44,553 bases of DNA from Robiginitomaculum sp. (GTDB lineage Bacteria > Pseudomonadota > Alphaproteobacteria > Caulobacterales > Maricaulaceae). This document shows positions 1 to 11,306 of this stretch, in pieces; the first letter of the stretch is position 1; every line of letters begins with the position of its first letter. The translations under genes and the position numbers were made by a program. Under the pieces are notes generated by a model. That model saw nothing but the letters and a program-made list of their open reading frames with translations, had not been told where the DNA came from and ran no database searches. The stretch is from positions 1 through 44,553 of the forward strand of contig NVXG01000042.1 in assembly GCA_002733805.1 (NCBI GenBank), written 5' to 3'.

Positions 1-1277
<1,277 letters not shown>

Positions 1278-1326
1278 TCAAATCTACCCTGAAGTTTCAT
1301 GATGAGCGAGCAAAAAGGTGCGGAAA

Positions 1327-2463
1327 TCAGCCACAGGAACGTGGAACAATTCCCACATCAGATAGTTCAAAAAACTGGGCGTGATCCCCAAATGCTTCAA
1401 ACAGGGAACGGTCTGTTCCGGTGAGCCATGCTTGGCCTTGCAACTGATTAATCTCTTCAATCAACGCGGCACGGCGATTTTCATCCAGATGGGCACAGGC
1501 TTCATCCAGCAGGATCAAAGGCGGCGGCGCTTGCGCGTCGGCCGTAACCGCCCGCGCATGGGCCAACGACAAGCCAACCAGCAAGGCTTTTTGTTCTCCG
1601 GTCGAACAATCGGCCGCCGGCATTTCCCCTGCACCCCATGCCACGGCCAGATCGGCCCGGTGCGGTCCATGCAAGGTTCGTCCGGCTTTGGCATGTAACT
1701 CCCGATGTTGGGCCAGTGCGTCCTTTAAGGTGGCCTCTATTTTTGGTTCTTGTTCCATGGTAAAACTGGCCAATACCTCATGACCACTGATCGCCAGATC
1801 GGCTTTTGGAAACGCCCCCTCAGCCCGACTTTCAATCTCGAGCCGCAAACGACGCACCGTCTCGGCTCGAGCCTGATGGATTTGCGCGCCAAACTCGGCC
1901 ATTTGCTGTTCCAGGCCATCCAGCCAAGCCGGGTCGGCACGACCCTCATCCAACAGACGCTGGCGATTGCGTAAGGCTTTTTCATAGGCATTCACCGCCC
2001 GGCCATGCCCCGGAAACAGCGAAAAAACTAAACGATCAAAATATTTTAACCGCACCCCGCGCGGACCGGAAAAAATCCGATCTTGGGCCGGGGTCAACCA
2101 GACCTGACGCACCAGACGGGCCAACGCACCGGCACTGGCATTTTGCCCGTCAATTCGCACCCGGCGGCTTTGTCCATTGGCAGAAGGGGTAAGGCCGGTC
2201 CCGATTTGAAACTCACCATCCGGATGGGCCAAAACGGCGTGGATAGCCCATGGCTGGTCGGAGCCGCGTTGCACCGCCTGCGCGTATGGCGCACGGCGCA
2301 AGCCTCGCCCCGGAGCCAAAAGGGAAATCGCTTCCAATACATTGGTTTTGCCGGTGCCATTCGCCCCAAACAATACCACGGGCTTTGGGCTCAACTCAAA
2401 TTGGGCATCGGTGTGGGATCGAAATCGGTTCAGACTGAGTGCAACTAAAGCAGTTTCAATCAC
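1327..2463 (-). CDS. recF: DNA replication and repair protein RecF
   Basis: An SMC-like ATPase that helps load RecA at single-strand gaps and stalled forks (family knowledge). The 378 residues show a Walker A motif GANGTGKT at residues 33-40, an ABC-type signature STGEQKALLVGLSLAHA in the C-terminal third, and a Walker B LILLDEACAHLD. The start is GTG at 2463-2461 and overlaps the dnaN stop TGA by four bases (GTGA), so translation is probably coupled to dnaN. Length is normal for the family. The position between dnaN and gyrB is the classical bacterial arrangement. Confidence 0.97.
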   Translation of the reverse strand: MIETALVALSLNRFRSHTDAQFELSPKPVVLFGANGTGKTNVLEAISLLAPGRGLRRAPYAQAVQRGSDQPWAIHAVLAHPDGEFQIGTGLTPSANGQSRRVRIDGQNASAGALARLVRQVWLTPAQDRIFSGPRGVRLKYFDRLVFSLFPGHGRAVNAYEKALRNRQRLLDEGRADPAWLDGLEQQMAEFGAQIHQARAETVRRLRLEIESRAEGAFPKADLAISGHEVLASFTMEQEPKIEATLKDALAQHRELHAKAGRTLHGPHRADLAVAWGAGEMPAADCSTGEQKALLVGLSLAHARAVTADAQAPPPLILLDEACAHLDENRRAALIEEINQLQGQAWLTGTDRSLFEAFGDHAQFFELSDVGIVPRSCG

Positions 2464-3575
2464 ACCCGCAACGGCATCAGGACGTATAAAGCGTGCTCGT
2501 CGCCACTGTCTTCGATCAAAATCGGTGAATTGGCATTGGATAGTCGAAAGATCACGTCCTGCCCGTCAATTTGCGACAAGACATTGAGCAGGTATTTCGC
2601 ATTAAAGCCGATCTCCATCGGCTCGCCACCGTAAGACACCGGAATTTCCTCAGTCCCCTGACCGGATTCCGGGTTGGAGACGCGTAAAGTAAGCATATCG
2701 GCTTCCAACACCATTTTGACCGATCTGGATTTTTCGACACTGACTGTCGATACCCGATCAACCGAGGCGGCAAAGGTCCGGTTTTCCAGCTCGAGCTTGT
2801 TTTCATTGTCTTTTGGAATGACCCGTTGATAATCCGGGAATGATCCGTCGATCAGCTTGGAGGTCAGGATTGCCGAGCCTGCCGTAAAGCGGATTTTAGC
2901 GTCTGATACCTGCACTTGAACCGCATCGGCCATATCATCGATCAGTTTTCGCACTTCACCAATTGTTTTGCGCGGAATGATAATGGCTGGCATGCCGGCA
3001 GCACCCTCTGGCATGGCAGATTCGCAAAGCGCCAACTGATGGCCATCGGTGGCCACGGCCCGGATAACTGCGTCATCGCCCTCGGTGGCATGCAAATGCA
3101 CTCCGTTCAGATAATATCTGGTTTCCTCGCTGGACACCGCAAACCGGGTTTTGTCGATCAGGCGCGCCAGTTCAGATGCGTCCATCTCAAAGCTGTGGGT
3201 CAAGCCATCAGCCGACAGGGCTGGAAACTCATCTTCGGGAAGAGTTGGCAAGGAAAATCTAGCCCGACCCGCATGAATGATGATTTGTCCGTCTTCTGTA
3301 TTGGCCTCAAGGGTGACTTCAGCGCCATCGGGCAGTTTTCGGACAATTTCGTAAAATGTGTGGGCCGGTAATGTCGCCACACCTTCGGTACGCACATCGG
3401 CGCTGACCGTTTCAACAATTTCAATATCAAGGTCTGTGGCGGCAAAACTGACCGCGTCCGCCGTTACAGAAAGCAGAATATTTGACAAAATGGGTATGGT
3501 GTTTCGTCGCTCAACCACACTGGTTACATGGTTCAGGGCTTTTAGAAGATTGGCCCGCTCAATGGTAAATTTCAT
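2460..3575 (-). CDS. dnaN: DNA polymerase III subunit beta (sliding clamp)
   Basis: Ring-shaped processivity clamp that holds DNA polymerase III on DNA. The 371-residue length is that of a three-domain bacterial beta clamp, and the sequence begins MKFTIERANLLKALNHVTSVVERRN, the usual clamp N-terminus. Domain two contains the TRYYLNGVHLH segment and ATDGHQLA, and the protein ends with the conserved VLMPLRV tail that forms part of the peptide-binding pocket. It lies 88 bp after dnaA and overlaps recF by four bases. Confidence 0.98.
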   Translation of the reverse strand: MKFTIERANLLKALNHVTSVVERRNTIPILSNILLSVTADAVSFAATDLDIEIVETVSADVRTEGVATLPAHTFYEIVRKLPDGAEVTLEANTEDGQIIIHAGRARFSLPTLPEDEFPALSADGLTHSFEMDASELARLIDKTRFAVSSEETRYYLNGVHLHATEGDDAVIRAVATDGHQLALCESAMPEGAAGMPAIIIPRKTIGEVRKLIDDMADAVQVQVSDAKIRFTAGSAILTSKLIDGSFPDYQRVIPKDNENKLELENRTFAASVDRVSTVSVEKSRSVKMVLEADMLTLRVSNPESGQGTEEIPVSYGGEPMEIGFNAKYLLNVLSQIDGQDVIFRLSNANSPILIEDSGDEHALYVLMPLRV

Positions 3576-3663
3576 CGCGCTCTATCCGGTTCTGTACCTC
3601 TTGGTTTATCGGCAATATGCCAAAAACAAGAGAGTTTCATCATTCAGGCAGGAAAACCCCGCT

Positions 3664-5124
3664 TCATTCGTTGTGTGAATGTAGCTTGGTCAGCGAGCGA
3701 CGCAAGCCTTCAACTTCGTTGGCAAACAACGGATCGTCGTCAATCAGGCGATTTATGGTTTTAACTGCATGGATTACCGTCGTGTGATCCCGGCCATCAA
3801 AGCGCTGACCAATCATGGGTAAAGAAGACGAGGTCAGTTGCTTGGCCAGATACATGGCGATCTGCCGGGGCCGAACAATGTTGCGGGTCTTACGGCGTGA
3901 CAGCAAATCTTCTTTGCTCAATCCAAACCAGGATGCGGTTCCTTTTTGGATATCGGCCACCGATACCTTGACCCGGGTTGCTCGGACGATATCAGACAAA
4001 ATGTCTTGCGCCGCATCCAAGGTGATCGGACGACCCAGCATGATAGTGCCTGACAAAATCATATTTAAGGCGCCCAGCAATTCCCGTGGGCTGGTCGATA
4101 CTTTTGCCGCCAGAAAATCCAGTACGGGATTGGGGACATCCAATCCGTCAAACTCGTCGGCCATTTCAGCAATCCGGTTGGATAGAATGTCACGGCGCAA
4201 CTCAAATCCGGCCGGCGCAATACGGCAAACTAATCCGCCATTTAGGTGCGAGCGCAACCGATCATCAAACGAGGCGATCTCGCCGGGCGAACGATCGGCG
4301 CTCAACACCACTTGTGCGCCGCTTTCAATCAACGAACAAAGAGTGTGGACAAATTCTTCCTGAGTGGCGGCTTTACCGGCCAGAAAATGAATATCGTCAA
4401 TCAACAACAAATCCAGCGAACGGACTTTTTTCTTGAACTCAGCGGATTGCGAACCGCGCAAGGCCGAAACAAAGTTCTGCACAAAGTCCTCGGCCGTTAA
4501 ATAAGACACCCGCCGAGTCGGCGCATGTAACCGGGCCTGATGGGCAATGGCTCGCAACAAATGGGTCTTGCCCAACCCATAACTGCCGTGAATGAACAGC
4601 GGGTTGAAACGGGCTTGCGGACCACGAGCGGCAGCCTTGGCCATGGCCCAGGCCACTTCATTACTTGGCCCGACCACAAAATTATCAAACCGGTACTTTT
4701 CAAAGCTCGCCCCGAGCGCGATTGCTGGTGCAGCATTTGCTTGAGGTCCAGTTGGCGCTCCAGTCGGATCTTCGACACGAGCATTGATTGTCTCAGTATT
4801 TAGGCAAAGCACCGTCAAGCAAAGTTGGCGCTTTTCTGGATCGAATTGCTGCCACAAGGCACAAATGTCATCAAACAGATTTTCACGGATCCAATCGCGA
4901 GAGAAGGCATTGGGCGCACCCAAACCAACTCGTCCATCTTGGTCACTTACAACCTGTAAGCGCACAATCCATGAGCGAAAATCACGCGGGTCTATCTGTT
5001 GTTGCAACTGGCGACAAACCATGGCCCAGACCTGGTCCAGTTGGGTCGGATCACCCGTGCTTTGCACAACAGGAAGTATATGGTTACCCAATGATCGAGC
5101 CCCCTCAGGCACGCTGGTTAACAA
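3664..5124 (-). CDS. dnaA: Chromosomal replication initiator protein DnaA
   Basis: AAA+ ATPase that binds DnaA boxes and melts the origin. Up to 486 residues: domain I near 30-110, a variable linker, an AAA+ core with Walker A GSYGLGKT at 180-187 (usually GGVGLGKT) and Walker B LLLIDDIHF near 239-247, and domain IV with the DHTTVIHAVKTI DNA-binding signature near the C-terminus. The start is uncertain because no ATG is available before residue 35. The longest reading starts with TTG at 5124. A TTG at 5091 is preceded by a purine-rich GAGGGGG at suitable distance and may be the true start. An inverted repeat sits over the upstream start. Confidence 0.96.
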   Translation of the reverse strand: MLTSVPEGARSLGNHILPVVQSTGDPTQLDQVWAMVCRQLQQQIDPRDFRSWIVRLQVVSDQDGRVGLGAPNAFSRDWIRENLFDDICALWQQFDPEKRQLCLTVLCLNTETINARVEDPTGAPTGPQANAAPAIALGASFEKYRFDNFVVGPSNEVAWAMAKAAARGPQARFNPLFIHGSYGLGKTHLLRAIAHQARLHAPTRRVSYLTAEDFVQNFVSALRGSQSAEFKKKVRSLDLLLIDDIHFLAGKAATQEEFVHTLCSLIESGAQVVLSADRSPGEIASFDDRLRSHLNGGLVCRIAPAGFELRRDILSNRIAEMADEFDGLDVPNPVLDFLAAKVSTSPRELLGALNMILSGTIMLGRPITLDAAQDILSDIVRATRVKVSVADIQKGTASWFGLSKEDLLSRRKTRNIVRPRQIAMYLAKQLTSSSLPMIGQRFDGRDHTTVIHAVKTINRLIDDDPLFANEVEGLRRSLTKLHSHNE

Positions 5125-5139
5125 TTCAATCTGTTAACC
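5116..5139. promoter_or_regulatory. Inverted repeat GGTTAACA-N8-TGTTAACC at the dnaA start
   Basis: Two perfect 8-bp arms (5116-5123 and 5132-5139) face each other across an 8-bp spacer. They cover the most upstream possible dnaA start codon, or the leader if translation begins at 5091. The symmetry suggests a dimeric repressor or activator site controlling dnaA. A role as an RNA hairpin in the dnaA leader is an alternative. The arms do not match a DnaA box, and the spacing does not match the CtrA pattern TTAA-N7-TTAA. The binding protein is unknown. Confidence 0.45.
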
Positions 5140-5443
5140 TGCATCTATTTGTTATAAAACGGTTTTTTGAAAACTATCCAAAAATACCAATCCGACACCC
5201 TAGTATTTATGGCTGACAACCTGTCGAAAATTCCGTCTGAGCCGCAACCTATCAAAATCGTGATTTGGGTCAATCCTGCCAGCAGCCAAACCAACCCAAA
5301 TTAACTCGCCATTTACGCTAAGTTGTTGACTCTTGCGGACTTGCTGGCTGAAAAAAAAATTGATTCTTTTTAGTTGACTCTCATCAGATTCTAAGGGCGC
5401 TGAAAAATTGTTGGCAAAGTTCAGAAAAATCCAAAAATGGACA
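5140..5443. other. AT-rich intergenic region between rpsT and dnaA
   Basis: No convincing gene is present. The stretch must hold the dnaA promoter, reading leftwards, and it lies past the rpsT terminator. It is clearly A+T-richer than the flanking genes, with runs of A near 5350-5358 and GATTC sites near 5362 and 5388. I looked for TTATCCACA-type DnaA boxes and found none that match well, so the sequence does not show this to be the replication origin. In many alphaproteobacteria the origin is not beside dnaA. Confidence 0.4.
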
Positions 5444-5472
5444 CAAAAAAACCGGCACAAACTGGCCGGTTT
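5444..5472 (-). terminator. Intrinsic terminator of rpsT
   Basis: Read on the minus strand, the arms AAACCGGC and GCCGGTTT (5465-5472 and 5449-5456) close an 8-base loop. They are followed by a run of T encoded by the A-tract at 5444-5451. It lies 26 bp after the rpsT stop codon, which is the expected position, and it separates rpsT from dnaA. Confidence 0.85.
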
Positions 5473-5498
5473 CCTTGTTTAGTCTTTTGGCTTGAGCG

Positions 5499-5768
5499 TT
5501 ATTTGGTGCCCAGCGCCTTGATCCGTTGAGACAGCCGGGAAATTTTCCGCGCTGCCGTGTTCTTGTGAAACACACCTTTGCTCACGGCGCGCATCATGGT
5601 TGGCTCGGCCACAGCAAATGCGGCTTTTGCAGCAGGCTGATCGCCGCTGGTGATCGCTTCTTCGACAACCCGCAAAGTGGAGCGCACATTGGTGCGGCGG
5701 GATTTATTGACAGCGGTGCGTCGGGCAATTTGCCGGACCGCTTTTTTGGCAGAACTTGTATTAGCCAT
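5499..5768 (-). CDS. rpsT: 30S ribosomal protein S20
   Basis: Primary 16S rRNA-binding protein of the small subunit. The 89 residues are of normal length and rich in Lys, Arg and Ala. The sequence begins [25 protein letters not shown] and has the S20 central segment with the [15 protein letters not shown] motif. An AAGG Shine-Dalgarno lies just before the ATG at 5768. It has its own terminator downstream, so it is probably a single-gene unit. Its position beside dnaA is conserved in many alphaproteobacteria. Confidence 0.97.
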   Translation of the reverse strand: MANTSSAKKAVRQIARRTAVNKSRRTNVRSTLRVVEEAITSGDQPAAKAAFAVAEPTMMRAVSKGVFHKNTAARKISRLSQRIKALGTK

Positions 5769-5932
5769 AACGTACCTTGTTATTTCCTACCCGTTGGCAG
5801 GGATTTGACGAATTGAATTGCTCTCGAAAATCAATGTTACTAGAGCGAGCCGGGGCATATAGCTTTGCCATGGCACGAGGTCAACTGTTTATACAGGCCG
5901 CAGACCGGATTGGGCGGGCATTGTCTGGCTAC

Positions 5933-6709
5933 CTATCGGTTTTTGAAATGCGGTTCGCGCTTTTCGACAAAAGCAGCCATGCCTTCTGCTTGGTCTTCCG
6001 TGGCAAATTGCGAATGAAATACCCGGCGTTCAAATCGTATGCCTTGGGCCAAGGTAGTCTCATAGGCGGTATTGATCGCCTCTTTGGTCATCACGGCAAT
6101 TGGTAGGGATTTATCAGCAATGATCTGCGCGGATTTTATGGCCTCATCCATCAAATCATCAACGGGAACCACTCGGGATACCAAGCCAGAACGCTCGGCC
6201 TCCTGCACATCCATCATTCGGCCGGTCAGGCACATATCCATGGCTTTGGATTTTCCGACAAAGCGGGTTAGGCGTTGCGTACCACCGGAGCCGGGCATCA
6301 CACCTAGATTGATCTCTGGCTGGCCAAATTTAGCATTTTCAGCAGCAATGATAAAATCGCACATCATGGCGACTTCACAGCCACCGCCCAACGCATACCC
6401 GGCCACCGCTGCGATAATGGGTTTTTTGAATCGTGCTACGGCTTCCCAGGTTTCGCTAAACGGGTCATTGAGATAAAGTTCAACGAACTTGCGTGCCTGC
6501 AATTCCTTGATATCAGCCCCAGCTGCAAATGCTTTCTTGGAACCCGTTAACACCACACAACCGATTTCGGTGTCGGCATCAAACCGGGCCAGCGCCTCGG
6601 CCAGTTCTTTGGTCATCTGAGCGTTCAACGCATTTAGCGCATCAGGACGGTTCAGGGTAATGATCCCAACTCGTCCGTCAGTTTTTGATTGTATGGTTTC
6701 AAATGACAT
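5933..6709 (-). CDS. Enoyl-CoA hydratase
   Basis: Crotonase-fold enzyme that adds water to trans-2-enoyl-CoA in fatty-acid beta-oxidation. The 258-residue length is that of the single-domain short-chain enzyme. The CoA-binding oxyanion-hole segment AAGADIKEL is near residues 62-70. Both catalytic glutamates are present: E112 in GGGCEVAM and E132 in GQPEINLG. It lies between mutM and rpsT on the same strand, with gaps of about 140-165 bp on either side, so it probably has its own promoter. It matches the hydratase found beside dnaA in related genomes; the symbol is left blank because paralogues are common. Confidence 0.93.
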   Translation of the reverse strand: MSFETIQSKTDGRVGIITLNRPDALNALNAQMTKELAEALARFDADTEIGCVVLTGSKKAFAAGADIKELQARKFVELYLNDPFSETWEAVARFKKPIIAAVAGYALGGGCEVAMMCDFIIAAENAKFGQPEINLGVMPGSGGTQRLTRFVGKSKAMDMCLTGRMMDVQEAERSGLVSRVVPVDDLMDEAIKSAQIIADKSLPIAVMTKEAINTAYETTLAQGIRFERRVFHSQFATEDQAEGMAAFVEKREPHFKNR

Positions 6710-6849
6710 TTCATCTCATCCCGTTTGCTTCAGACCGGTACGACAGGCCCGACCGGCACGGCTCTTAATCCAGTTAAGCGCCCCGTACAATAGGCAAAAG
6801 CCGCTATACTAAGCTGGGGAACCTACAAAATCTGGTTGCTCCGCACCAA

Positions 6850-7701
6850 TTAATTTTCAGTATTTTGGCAAACTGGACAATAAAAGCTGGATCGTCCAGC
6901 TTGGACAATTCGCGCAATCATTCCAGTACACTTTGCAGCCAGACAAGGGTCGCCCGCTCGGTCATACACTTCAAATCTGTGTTGAAAATAACCCAGCGCG
7001 CCATCCGCCGCAGAAAAATCATTCAAGGTGGAGCCACCCACCTCGATAGCTTGGCGGATTACATCGCGAATATGACGGACCAGAACCGTGGCTTGCAATT
7101 CCGATAGATCGCAACACCGGGTTTGCGGGTGTATCTTGGCCCGGAATAATGCTTCGCACACATAGATATTGCCAAGACCGGCGATCAGTTTTTGATCCAA
7201 AAGTGCCGTTTTTACTGGCCCGGTCCGACGCTGCATTTTCTGAAATAGGCCCGCCGCCGACAATTCATTGCCCACTGGCTCCGGCCCCAAATCTTTCAAG
7301 AATTTCGAGTTTTCCAGACCCTCCGTGGCAAACAGCAGCATAAACCCAAAACGACGCGGGTCATTATAGAGCACACGCGATCCATCTTGCAGCTCGAACA
7401 CCACATGGTCGTGTTTTGATTTGCGCCCCTCCGGCTCCGGCTCTCCGGGTGCTAGGGCCAAAAAAGAGCCGCTCATGCCCAGATGGCTGAGCAGGGTCTG
7501 GCCATTGTCCAGTTCGAACAACAAATATTTGGCACGCCGACCTAGATGGACAACCAGCGCTCCGTTTAGTGTTTCAACAAAACCTTCGGAGAACTCAAAT
7601 CGTAAATTGGGCCGGGCCAGATGCACGTGGGCGATCCGGTTGTCGGCAAACACCGGAGCCAGCCCTTTTCGTACGGTTTCAACCTCAGGAAGTTCGGGCA
7701 T
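6850..7701 (-). CDS. mutM: Formamidopyrimidine-DNA glycosylase (Fpg/MutM)
   Basis: Bifunctional glycosylase/AP lyase that removes 8-oxoguanine and ring-opened purines. The start at 7701 gives [14 protein letters not shown]. Removal of Met exposes the catalytic N-terminal Pro, followed by the catalytic Glu, so the in-frame start 30 bp upstream would abolish activity. [11 protein letters not shown] carries the conserved Lys near residue 57. The helix-two-turn-helix contains [22 protein letters not shown]-terminal zinc finger has the C-x4-C form (CLAAKC), then FYCPVCQ. It is divergent from ubiE, with 51 bp between them. Confidence 0.97.
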   Translation of the reverse strand: MPELPEVETVRKGLAPVFADNRIAHVHLARPNLRFEFSEGFVETLNGALVVHLGRRAKYLLFELDNGQTLLSHLGMSGSFLALAPGEPEPEGRKSKHDHVVFELQDGSRVLYNDPRRFGFMLLFATEGLENSKFLKDLGPEPVGNELSAAGLFQKMQRRTGPVKTALLDQKLIAGLGNIYVCEALFRAKIHPQTRCCDLSELQATVLVRHIRDVIRQAIEVGGSTLNDFSAADGALGYFQHRFEVYDRAGDPCLAAKCTGMIARIVQAGRSSFYCPVCQNTEN

Positions 7702-7752
7702 GTCAAAAAGTCCTATAGCGCGGCGCTTCACTTATCGCTATGTTCCGCCGCC

Positions 7753-8526
7753 ATGACCATTAAGTCCACAAAAACCAATGAAGAATCGTTCGGATTTCGC
7801 GACGTGCCCAAAGCCGAAAAGGCCGGGTTGGTGCGCGAAGTGTTTGATCGGGTTGCCGATCGCTATGATCTAATGAATGATTTCATGTCGATGGGTGTGC
7901 ACCGCATCTGGAAAGACATGGTCATCGCCAAAGCCAACCCACAGCCCGGTGAACTGCTGATTGATGTAGCAGGCGGCACCGGCGATCTTTCTCGCCGGTT
8001 TTTAGCGGCAGCAAACAAGGTCAAAACACGGCGTGGCGGACAACCTGCCAAAGCCATTGTCAGCGATATCAATGCTGAAATGTTGCTGGCCGGACGAAAA
8101 GAAACCGACCCAAAAACCATTACATGGGTCTGTGGCAATGCGGAACAATTGCCCTTTGCGGATAATACGGCTGATGTAGTGACCATCAGTTTTGGCATTC
8201 GCAATGTGACCGACAAGCCCCGCGCTTTACGCGATATGCGCCGGGTGTTGAAACCGGGCGGTCGGTTTTTATGTCTGGAATTTTCCAAGCCAACTTCCAG
8301 AGCCTTGGAAATTCCTTATGATTTTTGGTCGTTCAATGCGATCCCGGTCATTGGCGGCATGGTCTCAAACGATCGTGACAGCTATCAATATCTTGTTGAG
8401 AGCATTCGAAAATTCCCGGATCAAAAGACTTTTGCCGGAATGATGGAAGCCGCTGGGTTTGCCAAAGTTTCCTTCCGCAATTTTACCGGCGGCGTTGCTG
8501 CCCTGCATACTGGTTGGAAAATTTGA
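7753..8526 (+). CDS. ubiE: Ubiquinone/menaquinone biosynthesis C-methyltransferase UbiE
   Basis: SAM-dependent methyltransferase that C-methylates the benzoquinol ring in ubiquinone synthesis. The 257 residues begin at the ATG at 7753; an upstream in-frame start would overlap mutM and lacks family similarity. The N-terminal motif [25 protein letters not shown] is diagnostic. The SAM-binding loop [15 protein letters not shown] follows, then [20 protein letters not shown] and the [15 protein letters not shown] segment. It is followed after three bases by ubiB, and together they start a four-gene plus-strand operon. Confidence 0.97.
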   Translation: MTIKSTKTNEESFGFRDVPKAEKAGLVREVFDRVADRYDLMNDFMSMGVHRIWKDMVIAKANPQPGELLIDVAGGTGDLSRRFLAAANKVKTRRGGQPAKAIVSDINAEMLLAGRKETDPKTITWVCGNAEQLPFADNTADVVTISFGIRNVTDKPRALRDMRRVLKPGGRFLCLEFSKPTSRALEIPYDFWSFNAIPVIGGMVSNDRDSYQYLVESIRKFPDQKTFAGMMEAAGFAKVSFRNFTGGVAALHTGWKI

Positions 8527-8529
8527 GGC

Positions 8530-10095
8530 ATGAATAAGCTGCTGACGTTTTTCCGGCTAATCGGTTCAGGCTTGGTTTTGGCCCGACATGACGCTTTGGT
8601 CCCGCCGGAATTTCGGGGTCTGTTACCCGTCGGCACCCGGTTTATCGGTTGGCTGGCCAGATTTGGCTTGCCAACCCCCAAAGGCAATCGCGGCGAGCGA
8701 TTAGCCCGCGCACTGGAAAAACTGGGACCATCTTATGTCAAGCTCGGGCAATTTCTGGCCACGCGCGGCGATATACTTTCACCAGAAGTCGTAGCTGGAT
8801 TGGCTGGGCTAAAAGATCAGATGCAACCCTTTTCGCGAGAAGAGGCCAAAGCCATCCTGTCCCAAGAGTTGGGTGAGGACTGGCCAAAATTGATCCATGG
8901 GTTCACCGAGCCAATGGCAGCGGCGTCCGTAGCCCAGGTCCATAAAGCCAAAGACGTGGGCGGACAGGACATTGCCGTAAAATTATTGCGACCCGATGTC
9001 GGGGCGCGGATCAACAAGGACGTTCAAGCCTTGCAAATGGGTGCGCGCTTGGCCGAAAAATGGTTTCCGGCCTCAAAAAGACTGGAGCCAGTGCGCTTTG
9101 TTGAAACCGTAGCCAAGTCTCTGTTGCTGGAGTTGGATCTGCGGATGGAAGCGGCCGCCGCCTCTGAACTTGGTGAGATCGCCACCCAGTTTGAACACAT
9201 CACCATTCCACAAATTCATTGGGAACAAACCCGCGAGCGGGTTCTGGTCATGGATTGGCTGGACGGGATTGCCCTGACCGACCTGCCAGCTTTGAAAAAA
9301 TCCGGGATTGATCTGGTCAAGTTGGCCGAAATTATCCCGACCAGTTTTTTATCCTTCGCGCTGGACCATGGTGTGTTTCACGCTGATTTGCATGAAGGCA
9401 ATATGTTTGCCCTGCCCGATGGAGGTTTAGGACTGGTTGATTTCGGGATTATTGGCCGAATTGGTCCGGCCCAACGCCGCTATCTAGCCGAAATTCTCTA
9501 CGGCTTTTTGCGGCGTGATTATCGCCGGGTGGCTGAGGTTCATTTCGAAGCCGGTTATGTGCCGGATACCCATATGGTCGATGAGTTTGCCCAAGCCCTG
9601 CGCTCGGTTGGCGAGCCAGTGTTTGGCAAAACCGCCAAAGATGTCTCCATGGGGCAGCTCTTGCTGCATCTGTTTGCGGTAACGGCACGCTTTGACATGC
9701 ATTTGCGGCCCGAATTGGTGCTGTTGCAAAAAACCATGGTGCAGGTTGAAGGCGTGGCTCGCACGCTGGACCCCAACCATGATTTGTGGGGCTCAGCGGA
9801 ACCCGTCATTGAGCGCTGGATTAAACGCGAGCTTGGCCCGGAAGGGCAATTGGATGAACTGGCTGATGATCTGTTGGACATGCGCGATGCCTTGCGCGCG
9901 TTACCTGCGGCCATTACTGATTTAACTGAAATTGCCAAAGCTACCCGTGAACAGGGGTTCTCAGTTGACGATGACAGTTTACGCCGCCTCAGCCATTGGC
10001 AGGCGCGCTCACACCGCCTTCGGGATATTGGTTTACTGGTTGGTAGTGCAGCCCTCTTGCTGATTGCCATAAAATTTGTATTTTTGGGCGGATGA
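8530..10095 (+). CDS. ubiB: Ubiquinone biosynthesis regulatory kinase-like protein UbiB
   Basis: Atypical membrane-bound kinase-like ATPase needed for ubiquinone synthesis. The 521 residues contain the hallmark KxGQ segment (YVKLGQFLATRGDILS) near residue 70, the Ala-rich loop AAASVAQVHKA, the invariant Lys in IAVKLLRP, and HADLHEGNMF with LVDFGIIG for metal and nucleotide binding. Near the C-terminus there is a hydrophobic segment after RSHRLRDIG, consistent with the family's membrane anchor. It follows ubiE by three bases and overlaps coaBC by four (ATGA), so it is likely co-translated with its partners. Confidence 0.97.
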   Translation: MNKLLTFFRLIGSGLVLARHDALVPPEFRGLLPVGTRFIGWLARFGLPTPKGNRGERLARALEKLGPSYVKLGQFLATRGDILSPEVVAGLAGLKDQMQPFSREEAKAILSQELGEDWPKLIHGFTEPMAAASVAQVHKAKDVGGQDIAVKLLRPDVGARINKDVQALQMGARLAEKWFPASKRLEPVRFVETVAKSLLLELDLRMEAAAASELGEIATQFEHITIPQIHWEQTRERVLVMDWLDGIALTDLPALKKSGIDLVKLAEIIPTSFLSFALDHGVFHADLHEGNMFALPDGGLGLVDFGIIGRIGPAQRRYLAEILYGFLRRDYRRVAEVHFEAGYVPDTHMVDEFAQALRSVGEPVFGKTAKDVSMGQLLLHLFAVTARFDMHLRPELVLLQKTMVQVEGVARTLDPNHDLWGSAEPVIERWIKRELGPEGQLDELADDLLDMRDALRALPAAITDLTEIAKATREQGFSVDDDSLRRLSHWQARSHRLRDIGLLVGSAALLLIAIKFVFLGG

Positions 10096-11306
10096 CAAAC
10101 TCGATGAATGGCAAACAGGTTCTTTTAATCATAGGCGGCGGAATTGCTGCCTATAAAAGCCTTGAGCTGATCCGGTTACTCCGCAAGGCCGGGGCTGGGG
10201 TCAAAGCCATATTGACCAGAGCCGGCACTGAGTTTGTTACGCCGCTGTCCGTCTCGGCGCTAACCGGCGAGAAAGTCTATTCAGACCTATTTGATCTGAC
10301 TGATGAAGCCGAGATGGGCCATATTCAATTATCTCGATCTGCTGATCTGATCGTGGTCGCACCAGCAACCGCCGACCTGATGGCCAAAATGGCCAATGGT
10401 CTGGCCAATGATCTGGCTTCGACCTGTTTGCTCGCCACCGACACACCAGTTTTACTCAGCCCCACCATGAATGTCCGCATGTGGCAACACGCCGCCACTA
10501 GGCGCAATGTCGAAACGTTACGTGGTGATGGCATACATTTTGTTGGCCCGAATGAGGGCGACATGGCTTGCGGCGAGTTTGGACCGGGACGCATGGCAGA
10601 ACCGGCTGAGATCATGCAAGCCATAACCACCCATCTCGGCAATGGCCCACTGACTGGAAAGAAGGTGTTGGTGACCGCAGGGCCGACTTGCGAACCAATT
10701 GACCCGGTGCGTTATCTGGCCAACCGATCCAGCGGCAAACAAGGCTTTGCCATTGCCGGAGCCTTGGCCGAATTGGGTGCGGATGTCACTCTGATTGCTG
10801 GCCCGGTTCATTTGGATACGCCGCCGGGTGTCGCACGTGTTTCAGTGGAGACTGCGCGCGATATGATGGCCGCTACCGAGCAAGCGTTGCCAGTTGATGT
10901 AGCCATTTTTGTGGCTGCTGTGGCCGACTGGCGGGTCGCGGATGCGACAAATCAAAAGATAAAAAAACAAAAAGGCGCACCGCCGCCCACACTGACCTTT
11001 TGTGAGAACCCGGACATTTTAGCCACGATCAGCCAATTACCCAAAAAGGCGCGCCCTAGCTTGGTCATCGGCTTTGCAGCCGAAACAGAAAACCTGATCG
11101 AGCATGCGACCGCGAAATTGCAACGCAAGAAATGCGACTGGATTGTCGCCAATGATGTTTCGGGCGATGTGATGGGCGGAGAAGATAATCAGGTAATCCT
11201 GATCCGCCAACAAGGGCCAGAAAGCTGGCCGCAAATGAGCAAACAACAAACCGCCCGGCGGCTGGCTCAAACCATTGCCGACGCGTTGCAGGAGAACCAG
11301 AAATGA
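10092..11306 (+). CDS. coaBC: Bifunctional phosphopantothenoylcysteine decarboxylase/synthetase
   Basis: Coenzyme A synthesis: the CoaB domain ligates cysteine to 4'-phosphopantothenate, and the CoaC domain decarboxylates the product using FMN. The 404 residues show the flavoprotein start [18 protein letters not shown], the catalytic His78 in [34 protein letters not shown], and the active-site Cys160 in [16 protein letters not shown]. The CoaB half begins near [22 protein letters not shown] and contains [10 protein letters not shown]. It overlaps ubiB and dut by four bases at each end. Confidence 0.97.
   Translation: MTNSMNGKQVLLIIGGGIAAYKSLELIRLLRKAGAGVKAILTRAGTEFVTPLSVSALTGEKVYSDLFDLTDEAEMGHIQLSRSADLIVVAPATADLMAKMANGLANDLASTCLLATDTPVLLSPTMNVRMWQHAATRRNVETLRGDGIHFVGPNEGDMACGEFGPGRMAEPAEIMQAITTHLGNGPLTGKKVLVTAGPTCEPIDPVRYLANRSSGKQGFAIAGALAELGADVTLIAGPVHLDTPPGVARVSVETARDMMAATEQALPVDVAIFVAAVADWRVADATNQKIKKQKGAPPPTLTFCENPDILATISQLPKKARPSLVIGFAAETENLIEHATAKLQRKKCDWIVANDVSGDVMGGEDNQVILIRQQGPESWPQMSKQQTARRLAQTIADALQENQK

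Noticed and set aside
5200..5460. Minus-strand ORF of 86 residues between dnaA and rpsT
   Set aside because: It lies in A+T-rich, terminator-containing DNA, shows no domain, signal or codon pattern like the neighbours, and has no ribosome-binding site. Chance ORF.
5125..5498. Replication origin next to dnaA
   Set aside because: AT-rich DNA is present, but no good DnaA box is seen in this interval. In many alphaproteobacteria the origin is elsewhere.
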